64,000 bases of DNA, taken from Flavobacterium sp. HSC-61S13 (GTDB taxonomy: Bacteria; Bacteroidota; Bacteroidia; Flavobacteriales; Flavobacteriaceae). Below, in pieces: positions 34,635 to 42,848 of this stretch. Where the stretch lies: positions 271,657 through 335,656 of the forward strand of contig NZ_JALJZV010000003.1 of assembly GCF_024171535.1 (NCBI RefSeq), written 5' to 3'. Position 1 is the stretch's first letter; each line of letters starts with the position of its first letter. Under the pieces are notes generated by a model. The model saw nothing but the letters and a program-made list of their open reading frames with translations. It was not told where the DNA came from and ran no database searches. Position numbers and translations under genes: made by a program.

Positions 34635-35498
34635 TTATCTCGATTTAAAATAACCAAGTAATTTTTTGACATAACTTTCTTCTACGTGCATTTGGATAAC
34701 TCCGGCACCACATTTATAAAAAGTCTTTTGAAAAAAAGTTTCGTGATCTAGATAGTTCTTTTCAAATTCCTGTCGCACAGCCGTATCGTTGGTATTGACC
34801 CAAACCTTTTCATCTGTCTCTGCATCCATCACGGCGATTAATCCCAATTTAGGTAGCGATTTTTCTCGAAGATCATAAACACGGATACCGGTGATATCGT
34901 GTTTCTTAGCCGAAATCTTAAGCGTCTGTTCATAATTTGCTGTGATAAAATCCGACAGCACAAATACAATAGCTTTCTTCTTTAAAACTTTGGAAAGATA
35001 CTCCAAAGCCAGCGATAAGTTCGTTTTTCTACTCTTCGGTTTAAAATCGACCAATTCACGAATAATTCGCAATACATGGCTTTTTCCTTTCTTTGGTGGA
35101 ATATAAAGTTCTATCTGGTCAGAAAATAGTAACAATCCCACTTTATCATTATTTTGAGTTGCTGAGAATGCAAGCGTTGCTGCTATTTCTGTAACGATCT
35201 CATTTTTAAATTGATCTGTAGATCCAAAATGTTCTGAACCGCTGATGTCTACGACCAACATCATGGTTAGCTCCCGTTCCTCTTCAAAAACTTTGATATA
35301 AGGCTCGTTGTACCGGGCGGTAACATTCCAGTCGATCGAACGAATATCGTCTCCGAACTGGTATTGGCGTACCTCGGCAAAAGTCATTCCGCGTCCCTTA
35401 AACGAAGTGTGATATTCTCCAGAGAAAATATGATCGCTTAATCGACGGGTTTTTATCTCAATTTTCTTGACCTTTTTTAGGATGTCTTTTGTTTCCAT
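34635..35498 (-). CDS. DUF58 domain protein
   Basis: A 287-residue cytoplasmic protein with the DUF58 signature GDDIRSIDWNVTARYNEPYIK near residue 49 followed by a VWA-like domain (VVDISGSEHFG, near 93). DUF58 proteins nearly always follow a MoxR ATPase and are thought to be its adaptor or substrate. Here it is separated from moxR by 105 bases that contain a short hydrophobic frame. The next gene begins 15 bases on. Confidence 0.92.
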   Translation of the reverse strand: METKDILKKVKKIEIKTRRLSDHIFSGEYHTSFKGRGMTFAEVRQYQFGDDIRSIDWNVTARYNEPYIKVFEEERELTMMLVVDISGSEHFGSTDQFKNEIVTEIAATLAFSATQNNDKVGLLLFSDQIELYIPPKKGKSHVLRIIRELVDFKPKSRKTNLSLALEYLSKVLKKKAIVFVLSDFITANYEQTLKISAKKHDITGIRVYDLREKSLPKLGLIAVMDAETDEKVWVNTNDTAVRQEFEKNYLDHETFFQKTFYKCGAGVIQMHVEESYVKKLLGYFKSR

Positions 35499-35516
35499 TT
35501 TTGAATTTGATGAAAT

Positions 35517-35594
35517 TTATTTAAACCTCAATAACCCTATCCATTCCCATATTAAAAATAAGAAAGCAAATAGGGATAGAATAAATATAATTAT
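35517..35594 (-). other. short hydrophobic open frame between moxR and the DUF58 gene
   Basis: In the frame of moxR, three codons after its stop, lies an open run of about 25 codons reading IIIFILSLFAFLFLIWEW and then IGLLRFK and a stop. It is a perfect picture of a small single-span membrane protein, but no ATG, GTG or TTG precedes it; only ACG, ATA or ATT could start it. It may be a tiny protein with a rare start coupled to moxR, the remains of a longer gene, or chance in AT-rich DNA. Confidence 0.25.
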
Positions 35595-35603
35595 CGTGGT
35601 CGA

Positions 35604-36608
35604 TTAAGGCACTTCTACCTCATTTACAATCTGATTGATGATATCAACAGAAGTAATATTCTCCGCTTCTGCTTCATAAGTAACTCCGACTCTATGACGC
35701 AATACATCGATGACTACTGCGCGAACATCCTCCGGAATCACATAACCTCTTTTTCTAATAAACGCATAACATTTTGCCGCCATCGCTAAATTGATACTTC
35801 CACGTGGTGAGGCGCCAAAACTGATTAATGGTTTTAGTTTTTCAAGTTTGAATTGCTCCGGATAACGCGTGGCAAATACGATATCTAAAATGTATTTCTC
35901 AATTTTTTCGTCCATATAAACCTCGCGAACTACAGCTTGCGCTCGAGCGATTTGTTCTAGTGAAACCACCGGGTTAATTGTAACCTTAGCACCCGATAAA
36001 TTTTGACGAATTACTTGACGTTCTTCTTCTAATTTCGGATAATCGATCACGGTTTTAAGCATAAAACGGTCCATTTGTGCCTCTGGCAACGGATAAGTTC
36101 CCTCTTGTTCAACAGGATTTTGTGTAGCCATCACCAAAAAAGGGCGATCTAACAGAAAAGTTTCGTCACTAATCGTTACTTGTTTCTCTTGCATCGCTTC
36201 CAAAAGTGCCGACTGAACTTTCGCTGGGGCACGGTTAATCTCATCAGCTAAAATGAAATTAGCAAAGATGGGACCCTTACGAATAGAGAAGTCATTCTCT
36301 TTAATATTGTAAATCATTGTGCCGACAACATCGGCAGGAAGTAGATCCGGAGTAAATTGAATTCTGCTAAAAGAACCGTGAACGGCTTTTGCTAAAGTGT
36401 TTATAGCTAAAGTTTTAGCAAGTCCAGGCACCCCTTCTAACAAGATGTGTCCTTGACCCAACAACCCAATTAGTAATCGGTCTATCATGTGCTTTTGACC
36501 CACAATAGCCTTGTTCATCTCAAGGGAGAGCAGATCTATAAAAGCGCTTTCTCTTTCGATTTTCTCATTTAATGCGCGAATATCATGCGTGTTTTCAGTA
36601 GCTTCCAT
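35604..36608 (-). CDS. moxR: MoxR-family AAA+ ATPase
   Basis: A 334-residue AAA+ chaperone. The P-loop is GVPGLAKT near residue 59, Walker B ILADEINRAP near 117, sensor 1 in VMATQNPVEQEG and the arginine-finger region in LPEAQMDRF. MoxR proteins help VWA-containing partners assemble or take up cofactors. It is the first gene of the minus-strand operon moxR, DUF58, BatD-like, batA, batB, batC, batD, batE. The 167 bases before it also carry the start region of the divergent AlbA gene. Confidence 0.95.
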   Translation of the reverse strand: MEATENTHDIRALNEKIERESAFIDLLSLEMNKAIVGQKHMIDRLLIGLLGQGHILLEGVPGLAKTLAINTLAKAVHGSFSRIQFTPDLLPADVVGTMIYNIKENDFSIRKGPIFANFILADEINRAPAKVQSALLEAMQEKQVTISDETFLLDRPFLVMATQNPVEQEGTYPLPEAQMDRFMLKTVIDYPKLEEERQVIRQNLSGAKVTINPVVSLEQIARAQAVVREVYMDEKIEKYILDIVFATRYPEQFKLEKLKPLISFGASPRGSINLAMAAKCYAFIRKRGYVIPEDVRAVVIDVLRHRVGVTYEAEAENITSVDIINQIVNEVEVP

Positions 36609-36775
36609 ATCTATTATCTTTGTACTATAATGGCTTAGTTGTTTAGTTGGCGCAAATTCAAAAATTATTTACTTTTTCCTTGTTAATAATAGGTTAAATA
36701 TTTCACCTATAAGATGTCGTTAGGGCTCATTTATGAAATTCTTTTTATATTTTTAAGGAATTAAAAATAAATGTT

Positions 36776-37921
36776 GTGATTAACAAGAGATTGCTTATAA
36801 GAAATTTATTGTCTCACCACGATGAGAATAGCTTTTACGATAAAAAAAGACAGCTCAATTTACACAGCAAAGAAGGTAAGGCGAAGTTCTTAAAACACGT
36901 TTGTGCTTTGTCGAATTCCAACCCCAAAAACAACTCTTTTTTAGTCGTTGGAATTGAAGATGAAGACAACTTAATTGTCGGGACTGATTTTTATGACGAC
37001 AGTAAAATTCAGAATCTCGTCAATGCTTTTCTAGATGATCCTCCAGCAATCCAATACGAAAATGTACCCTTCCCGGATTTGCCGCAAGATAAAGTGGTCG
37101 GATTAGTAACCATCCGCCCGCAGAAGGGAATTTCTCATTTCAAAAAATCAATTTACACCATTACCCCCGGAACGTACTTTAGTCGGATGGGTAGTAACTC
37201 GATACCTGATATGCCACCGCAAGCAAACAACAATCAGCAGATCGTTGAAAGTATCGAGAAGATTTCTCGAAACAATCTAAACCATGTCTTAGACAGTGTC
37301 CTGAGTTTTGTCAATCTTACACATAAGGATATGAAGTCCGACTATCATGTTTTTAAGGAGTATTTTGTGGTTTGTTGGGCTGGAAAACCTAGAAAAATAC
37401 GCGACAAGGTGTTTTATTCTCGCGTAGATATCGAATTGATTAACGAGCAAATTAAATTGTTCTATTCCACTTTTGATGCGGTAACCATTGATTACAATAA
37501 AGATGAATTTATCATCACAGAATATATTCGGCTCGGATTAAAAGATGCCACAACCTATTACCCGTTTGAGCGTTTGGTGCTCCATTTTTATGAAAATGGT
37601 TCGTATACCATGAAAAACAAAATGTTGTTTGAACCGCCTAAATACAACCCTACGTTGTTACGTCATATTTATCAGTCTAATTTATTACTTATCAATAAAT
37701 TAAGGCAAAATCAAAAACTCAGTGAATCGGATCAACGCGATTTGACCCAATTGCCACAGACGATGATGATCTGTTACTTAAATAATTTTGAGTCGGCAAA
37801 AGCAGAGCTTATCCGTGCTAAAGAGCTGTTAAAAGCAGTCGAAAATGAAACGGTATATAACTCCTTTAAAGAAGTAATGCGTATCTTGCGTAAAGTGAAA
37901 TACGAAGTTAATGAAGAATAG
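36776..37921 (+). CDS. AlbA/Schlafen-type putative DNA- or ATP-binding protein
   Basis: A 381-residue protein whose N-terminal half carries KFLKHVCALSNSNPKNNSF, VVGIEDEDNLIVGTDF and SIYTITPGTYFSRMGS, the AlbA_2/Schlafen-like pattern. Genome pipelines often call these ATP-binding proteins. The second half, about 160-381, is helical and unnamed. Start: GTG at 36776; the nearby ATG at 36771 runs into a stop after one more codon. The metallophosphatase gene overlaps its end by 11 bases, so the two are coupled. The biological role is not known; I recall the same protein in many flavobacteria, so it is not evidently foreign. Confidence 0.7.
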   Translation: MINKRLLIRNLLSHHDENSFYDKKRQLNLHSKEGKAKFLKHVCALSNSNPKNNSFLVVGIEDEDNLIVGTDFYDDSKIQNLVNAFLDDPPAIQYENVPFPDLPQDKVVGLVTIRPQKGISHFKKSIYTITPGTYFSRMGSNSIPDMPPQANNNQQIVESIEKISRNNLNHVLDSVLSFVNLTHKDMKSDYHVFKEYFVVCWAGKPRKIRDKVFYSRVDIELINEQIKLFYSTFDAVTIDYNKDEFIITEYIRLGLKDATTYYPFERLVLHFYENGSYTMKNKMLFEPPKYNPTLLRHIYQSNLLLINKLRQNQKLSESDQRDLTQLPQTMMICYLNNFESAKAELIRAKELLKAVENETVYNSFKEVMRILRKVKYEVNEE

Positions 37922-38648
37922 AATATTGGTAGTTGGAGACATTCATGGCGGGTATCGCGCCTTGATCCAGGTTTTAGAACGCGCTCAAATTACCACAGAC
38001 GACCTATTGATTTTTTTAGGGGACTATGTTGACGGTTGGAGCCAATCACCCGAAGTGGTAGATTATTTAATAAACTTGCAGAAAAAACAGCAGTGTGTTT
38101 TTATGGGAGGCAATCACGAGTCGCTGTTGCTCAAATGGCTGTTGACTGGCGAACAAGGTGAACAATGGTTAAGAAATGGCGGAAAAGCATCTGTAAATGC
38201 CTACAGCAGGTTGTCTGAAGACAAAAAGCGCGAGCACATCGTTTTTTTTAAGGCTTTGCGTGATTTTTACTTAGACGATCAGCATCGATTGTTTATTCAC
38301 GCGGGATTCACAAATCAACGCGGTGTTGATTACGAGTTTTTCACCGAGTATTTTCGCTGGGATCGAACCTTATGGGAAACGGCTCTGGGATTAGATCCGC
38401 TTTTGAGTCGTGAGGATTTGGTTTATCCAAAACGCCTAAAAATTTATAAGGAGATCTATATCGGTCATACACCCGTGACTCATTTTGATTCGACCATACC
38501 GATGCATAGAGCAGGGGTTTGGAATATAGATACTGGAGCAGCTTTTACAGGTTGTATTTCTGTGATGGATGTGGATACCAAAGAATTTTGGCAAAGCGAT
38601 TTTTTGCCGAAACTTTATCCAGATGAGATGGGTAGAAATGCGACTTAA
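37911..38648 (+). CDS. metallophosphatase (serine/threonine phosphatase type)
   Basis: A 245-residue calcineurin-like phosphoesterase. The metal ligands are plain: VVGDIHGGY near residue 6, FLGDYVDGWS near 35, GGNHESLLLKW near 65, then HAGFTNQRG and IGHTPVTHF. This is the arrangement of the small bacterial PPP-type phosphatases (PrpA/B, ApaH-like group), acting on phosphoproteins or dinucleoside polyphosphates. Which substrate it uses cannot be told. It overlaps the AlbA-type gene by 11 bases, and the promoter of the next gene lies just beyond its stop. Confidence 0.9.
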   Translation: MKNRILVVGDIHGGYRALIQVLERAQITTDDLLIFLGDYVDGWSQSPEVVDYLINLQKKQQCVFMGGNHESLLLKWLLTGEQGEQWLRNGGKASVNAYSRLSEDKKREHIVFFKALRDFYLDDQHRLFIHAGFTNQRGVDYEFFTEYFRWDRTLWETALGLDPLLSREDLVYPKRLKIYKEIYIGHTPVTHFDSTIPMHRAGVWNIDTGAAFTGCISVMDVDTKEFWQSDFLPKLYPDEMGRNAT

Positions 38649-38660
38649 TAGATCGTTTTG

Positions 38661-38668
38661 TATATTTG
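38661..38668 (+). promoter_or_regulatory. -7 promoter box for the 183-residue outer-membrane protein
   Basis: TATATTTG, an exact TAnnTTTG box, lies 17 bases before the start at 38686. The upstream half of the promoter would fall in the end of the phosphatase gene. Confidence 0.5.
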
Positions 38669-38685
38669 CACAAAAACAAAAACTT

Positions 38686-39237
38686 ATGAAAAAATTAGTA
38701 CTTTTAATTCTCCTAGTAGGAGGGTCTTTGACGGCTCAAGCTCAGGCTGTTAATGAAATCAAATACAATATTTTAAACACGATTATCATGACCTCTGTAG
38801 AAGTGGGATACGAACACTTTATCGATAGAGATCAGTCAATAGGTGTGGATCTTTACTTAAATGACCGTTTTTCATACTATCCAGAAAGTAAAAGCAAAGG
38901 AAAAAAGTTTAATACCACAAGTATTGCCGCTTCTTATAACTTTTATTTTGGAGGATCAAATGGTGAAAATGGATCGGGTTATAGTGTGACTCCCTTTTTG
39001 AAATACCGTTTTGGTGATTTTGAAGAAGACAAATGGAGAGACGATGTGTTGGTTCAAGAAACTACGGATATGAATAGTGTTATCGTTGGTTTTGGCGTTG
39101 GTTACAAATGGGTTAAAAATGACTCATTTACCATTCAGCCGTTTGCAAACATCGGAAGAAACTTTAGCGAAGATGTGAACGACCGTTTTATGGCAATTGA
39201 ATTGAATGCAGGAGTTACTCTTGGTTATAGATTTTAA
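38686..39237 (+). CDS. small outer-membrane beta-barrel protein
   Basis: A 183-residue protein with a clear signal peptide (KKLVLLILLVGGSLTAQAQA) and then alternating strands rich in Tyr and Phe (SIAASYNFYFGG, FLKYRFGDFE, VIVGFGVGYKWV), ending LNAGVTLGYRF. The final F and the strand pattern are marks of an eight-stranded outer-membrane barrel. The start at 38686 is chosen because it opens directly on the signal peptide and sits behind a promoter box; longer in-frame starts run back into the phosphatase gene. The family may be DUF3575-like, but I am not sure. A terminator follows. Confidence 0.75.
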   Translation: MKKLVLLILLVGGSLTAQAQAVNEIKYNILNTIIMTSVEVGYEHFIDRDQSIGVDLYLNDRFSYYPESKSKGKKFNTTSIAASYNFYFGGSNGENGSGYSVTPFLKYRFGDFEEDKWRDDVLVQETTDMNSVIVGFGVGYKWVKNDSFTIQPFANIGRNFSEDVNDRFMAIELNAGVTLGYRF

Positions 39238-39317
39238 TGATCAATAAATAAGCAATAGAGAGTAGGTACTAGTAAGGTGTAAAAATATTGTACGCTCTAG
39301 GCGAATCTCAAATAAAT

Positions 39318-39353
39318 AAAAAAGGTACTGTTTTCAAAACAGTACCTTTTTTT
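39318..39353. terminator. bidirectional terminator
   Basis: AAAAAGGTACTG at 39319-39330 pairs with CAGTACCTTTTT at 39340-39351, with A and T runs outside. It serves the beta-barrel gene on the plus strand and the aldehyde dehydrogenase gene on the minus strand. Confidence 0.93.
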
Positions 39354-39373
39354 ATTATTAGAAAATCGATCGA

Positions 39374-40921
39374 TTAAAAATCGAATTTTATTCCTTGAGC
39401 TAACGGAAGTGCAGTACCGTAGTTAATGGTATTGGTTTGTCTTCTCATATATGCTTTCCAAGCATCCGAGCCAGACTCACGACCACCACCAGTTTCTTTT
39501 TCTCCACCAAAAGCACCTCCAATTTCAGCACCAGATGTCCCGATGTTTACATTGGCAATACCACAGTCAGAACCCGCTTGAGATAAGAATAATTCCATCT
39601 CTCTCATGCTATTCGTAAATATAGAAGAAGATAAACCTTGAGGAACACCATTTTGTAAGTCGATTGCTTCTTCAATTGTACTGTATTTCATGACATACAA
39701 GATCGGTGCAAAAGTTTCTGCTTGAACGATTTGAAATTCGTTTTTCGCTTCGATGATACAAGGTTTAACATAACAGCCACTCTCATAACCTTTTCCTTCA
39801 AGAACACCACCATCAACGATGATTTTTCCACCTTCTTGTTTGGCTTTTTCAATAGCGTTAAGATAGTCGTTTACCGCTCCTTTATCGATAAGCGGACCTA
39901 CGTGATTATTGGTATCCAATGGATTTCCAATTTTCAACTGTGCATAGGCACTTTGCAATACTTGAATGGTTTTATCGTAAACACTTTCGTGTATGATTAA
40001 TCTTCTTGTTGAAGTACAACGTTGTCCGGCAGTTCCTACAGCTCCGAATACCGCTCCAACCAATACCATACTGATATCAGCATGTTCTGAAACGATGATA
40101 GCATTGTTACCACCCAATTCCAAAATGGTATTTCCAAAACGTTCCGCTACTGTTTTAGATACGTGACGCCCGATACGAGTAGATCCTGTGAAGGATACCA
40201 AAGGAATTCTAGAATCGTTGTTGATCAAATCTCCACATTGGTTACCGATTACTAAGTTGCTTACTCCTTCCGGAATATCATTAGCTTGGAATACTTTCGA
40301 AACGATATTTTGACAAGCTACACCACACAAAGGTGTTTTTGAACTTGGTTTCCAGATACAAACGTCTCCACAAACCCAAGCCAACATCGTATTCCAGCTC
40401 CATACAGCTACTGGGAAGTTGAAGGCAGAGATTACACCAACGATACCGTATGGATGCCATTGCTCATACATTCTGTGTTGTGGACGCTCTGAATGCATCG
40501 TTAATCCGTATAATTGACGGGAAAGACCCACTGCGAAGTCACAGATGTCAATCATCTCTTGTACTTCACCCAAACCTTCTTGTAAACTTTTTCCCATTTC
40601 AAAGGATACTAATTTACCCAAAGGCTCTTTATATTTTCTTAATTCGATTCCGATTTGACGAACAATGTCACCACGTTTTGGTGCAGGCACCATTCTCCAT
40701 GTTTTAAAAGCCTCTTCGGCAGTTTTCATTGCTGTCGCATAATCCTCCTTAGTCGACGTTTTTACTTTTCCAATCAATTCTCCGGTTACCGGTGAATAAG
40801 ATTCAAGAATCTCTCCATTTGAAAAAGTTGTAGAACCAGTAGAAGTTCCATTATTTATTTCCTGTAGGCCTAATTGTTTTAAAGCCTCCTGAATGCCAAA
40901 TTGGTCTGTTACTGTTGCCAT
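39374..40921 (-). CDS. ALDH7-type aldehyde dehydrogenase (aminoadipate semialdehyde type)
   Basis: A 515-residue NAD-dependent aldehyde dehydrogenase. Catalytic residues are Cys302 in GTAGQRCTSTRR, Glu268 in ILELGGNN and Asn168 in SAFNFP. The GGNNAIIV and QRCTSTRR sequences, in place of GGK and GQ-C-AG of most ALDHs, point to the ALDH7/AmaB group, which oxidises alpha-aminoadipate semialdehyde in lysine breakdown. It lies 90 bases downstream of the 3-hydroxyanthranilate dioxygenase gene on the same strand, so a role in tryptophan breakdown cannot be excluded, though its sequence argues for lysine. Confidence 0.88.
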   Translation of the reverse strand: MATVTDQFGIQEALKQLGLQEINNGTSTGSTTFSNGEILESYSPVTGELIGKVKTSTKEDYATAMKTAEEAFKTWRMVPAPKRGDIVRQIGIELRKYKEPLGKLVSFEMGKSLQEGLGEVQEMIDICDFAVGLSRQLYGLTMHSERPQHRMYEQWHPYGIVGVISAFNFPVAVWSWNTMLAWVCGDVCIWKPSSKTPLCGVACQNIVSKVFQANDIPEGVSNLVIGNQCGDLINNDSRIPLVSFTGSTRIGRHVSKTVAERFGNTILELGGNNAIIVSEHADISMVLVGAVFGAVGTAGQRCTSTRRLIIHESVYDKTIQVLQSAYAQLKIGNPLDTNNHVGPLIDKGAVNDYLNAIEKAKQEGGKIIVDGGVLEGKGYESGCYVKPCIIEAKNEFQIVQAETFAPILYVMKYSTIEEAIDLQNGVPQGLSSSIFTNSMREMELFLSQAGSDCGIANVNIGTSGAEIGGAFGGEKETGGGRESGSDAWKAYMRRQTNTINYGTALPLAQGIKFDF

Positions 40922-41010
40922 GATTTGTGGTTAAATGATTGATTTATGTTTCTGAGCGAATTTACAAAAAATATATGGAAGCACTCGAGTACTTTACTTT
41001 AAGCTAAGGC

Positions 41011-41544
41011 TTACTTGACAAATCTCGGGTCTGCTTCCATGACTTGTTGGCATTTTTTGCAAGTTCTCAGATCTTTAGAATGATAAAAATTTTCAAAATG
41101 AGGTAGGAAATCCGTTTCGATATTAGTCAATTCAAAATAGACTTCGTGTAATAAGTGGTTGCAGTTCTCACAGTACCACAATAGGCCATCACGCTGTCCC
41201 GCTCCTTCTCGGATCTTCTCGACTACCAAGCCCACAGACCCCTCTGAGCGAATAGGACTATGAGGTGTTTTTGCCGGTAATAGATAAATATCGCCCGCGT
41301 TTAAGGTCATCGATTTTCGTTGACCATCTTCTTGGATATCGATTTGAATACTGCCTTCCAGCTGATAAAAAAACTCCTCAGATTCGTTATAATGAAAATC
41401 CTTGCGAGCATTTGGACCACCGACAATCATCACTATAAAATCTTTGGATTCTACATAGATGTTCTTATTGCCCACCGGGGGTTTTAATAGATCGCGGTTT
41501 TCTTCGATCCATCGGTGTAAATTAAAAGGTTGTCTACTGCTCAT
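41011..41544 (-). CDS. nbaC: 3-hydroxyanthranilate 3,4-dioxygenase
   Basis: A 177-residue cupin enzyme that opens the ring of 3-hydroxyanthranilate in the kynurenine route from tryptophan, leading to quinolinate/NAD or to further breakdown. The iron ligands His51, Glu57 and His95 stand at the positions known from the Cupriavidus enzyme. The second, rubredoxin-like metal site is complete with Cys125, Cys128, Cys162 and Cys165. The start MSSRQPFNLHRWIEENR is usual. No other kynurenine gene is in the window; the next gene on the strand is the ALDH7-type dehydrogenase. Confidence 0.95.
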   Translation of the reverse strand: MSSRQPFNLHRWIEENRDLLKPPVGNKNIYVESKDFIVMIVGGPNARKDFHYNESEEFFYQLEGSIQIDIQEDGQRKSMTLNAGDIYLLPAKTPHSPIRSEGSVGLVVEKIREGAGQRDGLLWYCENCNHLLHEVYFELTNIETDFLPHFENFYHSKDLRTCKKCQQVMEADPRFVK

Positions 41545-41564
41545 AAAAATTACTTTTCTATGCG

Positions 41565-42830
41565 TTAGTTACTTTTGCTCAACCAACTTTGTGGATTGTG
41601 TATGGTTGTATTATGTGATAGTAAAAATTTCAATACCGCTCTACCCGTCGCATTGGTACCAATGGTACCGATCGATTGTTTGATGCTGACTTTATCGCCT
41701 TTTTTAACGCTGACAGAGCTTAAGTTTTGGTATACGGTAATATAATCTCCGTGCTGTATTAAAACCGCCTTGTTACCTCCGGATAAAACTTGTACTTGAA
41801 GTACTTCTCCTCCAAACACCGAACGAGCTTCTGAACCGGGTTCTGTACTGATTTCCAATCCACTGTTGTGAATGGTCAATTGACTTTGAACCGGATGGGG
41901 CTGATCTCCATAAGGCAGAGAGATATAACCTTTGGCAACGGGCCACGGTAAACTTCCCTGATTGGCTCTAAAATTATTCGCTATAATTTTACCTTCTGGA
42001 GTTAATTCAAAGGTCGTCGTATTGGATTTGGTTGGAGCTACCGGTTTTTTACCTGCTTTGGCTGCCGCTTTGGCCGCTTCTTCTCGAGCTTTCCTATTGG
42101 CTTCGGCAATGGCTTCACGGATTAACTTCTGTATCTGTTTATCAATGGCTCGCGTTTCCTCTTGTTTCTTTTTGATTTGTTCGTTGTACTTCTTCTGATC
42201 TTTTTTGATCAAAGCAACCAACTCCTCTTGCTTTAAGCGGTCTTTTTCCAAATCCTTTTTCTCGCGTTCTGCGTCGTTTAATAACACGCGTTGCTTGCCT
42301 TTTTGTACTTCGAGTGTAGCAACTATAGCTTGCAATTCCGTCGATTTAACCTTGACTTCCTCGCCTTGGTTTTTTCGGAAATTAGCATATTGCTTCATGT
42401 ACTGTATCCGTTTATACGCCTGCAAAAAGTTTTCTGAAGACAACACAAACATAATGCGACTCTGTTCAGAACGGCTCTTATAGGATTTAGCAATCATTTT
42501 CGCATAATCCTCCTTTAATACACCCAGTTCTTTTTGAAGTTTATTGATCTGTAACTGATTTTTATAGATGTTATCAGTCAATAAGCGCACCTGTTGTTGA
42601 GTATTTTGAATCAATTCTTGACTGAGTCGGATCTTTTTATTTTGCTCGGCTATTTCGGCCAAAACATTACGCTCCTTGGATTTCTCGGTCAATAACATCT
42701 TCTGAACATTTTTAATTTCTTTCAGAATTTGCTCTTTTCGAAGTTCCAAATTACGTTGTTTTTCAGAGGTTTGAGCCCATGAAAAATGGCATAAAAGCGA
42801 AAATAATAGGATGTAAATCAGTCTTTGCAT
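41565..42830 (-). CDS. EnvC-like murein hydrolase activator (degenerate LytM domain)
   Basis: A 421-residue periplasmic protein. A signal peptide (ILLFSLLCHFSWAQ) precedes a coiled coil from about 20 to 250 and a C-terminal M23/LytM domain from about 300. In active M23 peptidases the metal is held by HxGxD and HxH. Here the first reads HNSGLEI, with Glu for Asp, and the second, at about residues 400-404, reads LKFLL with no histidine, so the domain should not cut peptidoglycan itself. That is like E. coli EnvC, which activates amidases at the division site. It follows the DUF4292 gene by 18 bases. Confidence 0.88.
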   Translation of the reverse strand: MQRLIYILLFSLLCHFSWAQTSEKQRNLELRKEQILKEIKNVQKMLLTEKSKERNVLAEIAEQNKKIRLSQELIQNTQQQVRLLTDNIYKNQLQINKLQKELGVLKEDYAKMIAKSYKSRSEQSRIMFVLSSENFLQAYKRIQYMKQYANFRKNQGEEVKVKSTELQAIVATLEVQKGKQRVLLNDAEREKKDLEKDRLKQEELVALIKKDQKKYNEQIKKKQEETRAIDKQIQKLIREAIAEANRKAREEAAKAAAKAGKKPVAPTKSNTTTFELTPEGKIIANNFRANQGSLPWPVAKGYISLPYGDQPHPVQSQLTIHNSGLEISTEPGSEARSVFGGEVLQVQVLSGGNKAVLIQHGDYITVYQNLSSVSVKKGDKVSIKQSIGTIGTNATGRAVLKFLLSHNTTIHNPQSWLSKSN

Positions 42831-42848
42831 TGAATTTGTTTTACCAAT

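Noticed and set aside
36615..36622. TATCTTTG as the promoter box of the AlbA-type gene
   Set aside because: It matches the -7 pattern, but lies over 150 bases before the start codon and right after the moxR start, so its use is doubtful.
38569..38685. Longer start for the small beta-barrel protein
   Set aside because: It would put 39 residues before a perfect signal peptide and overlap the phosphatase gene; a promoter box lies just before the shorter start.
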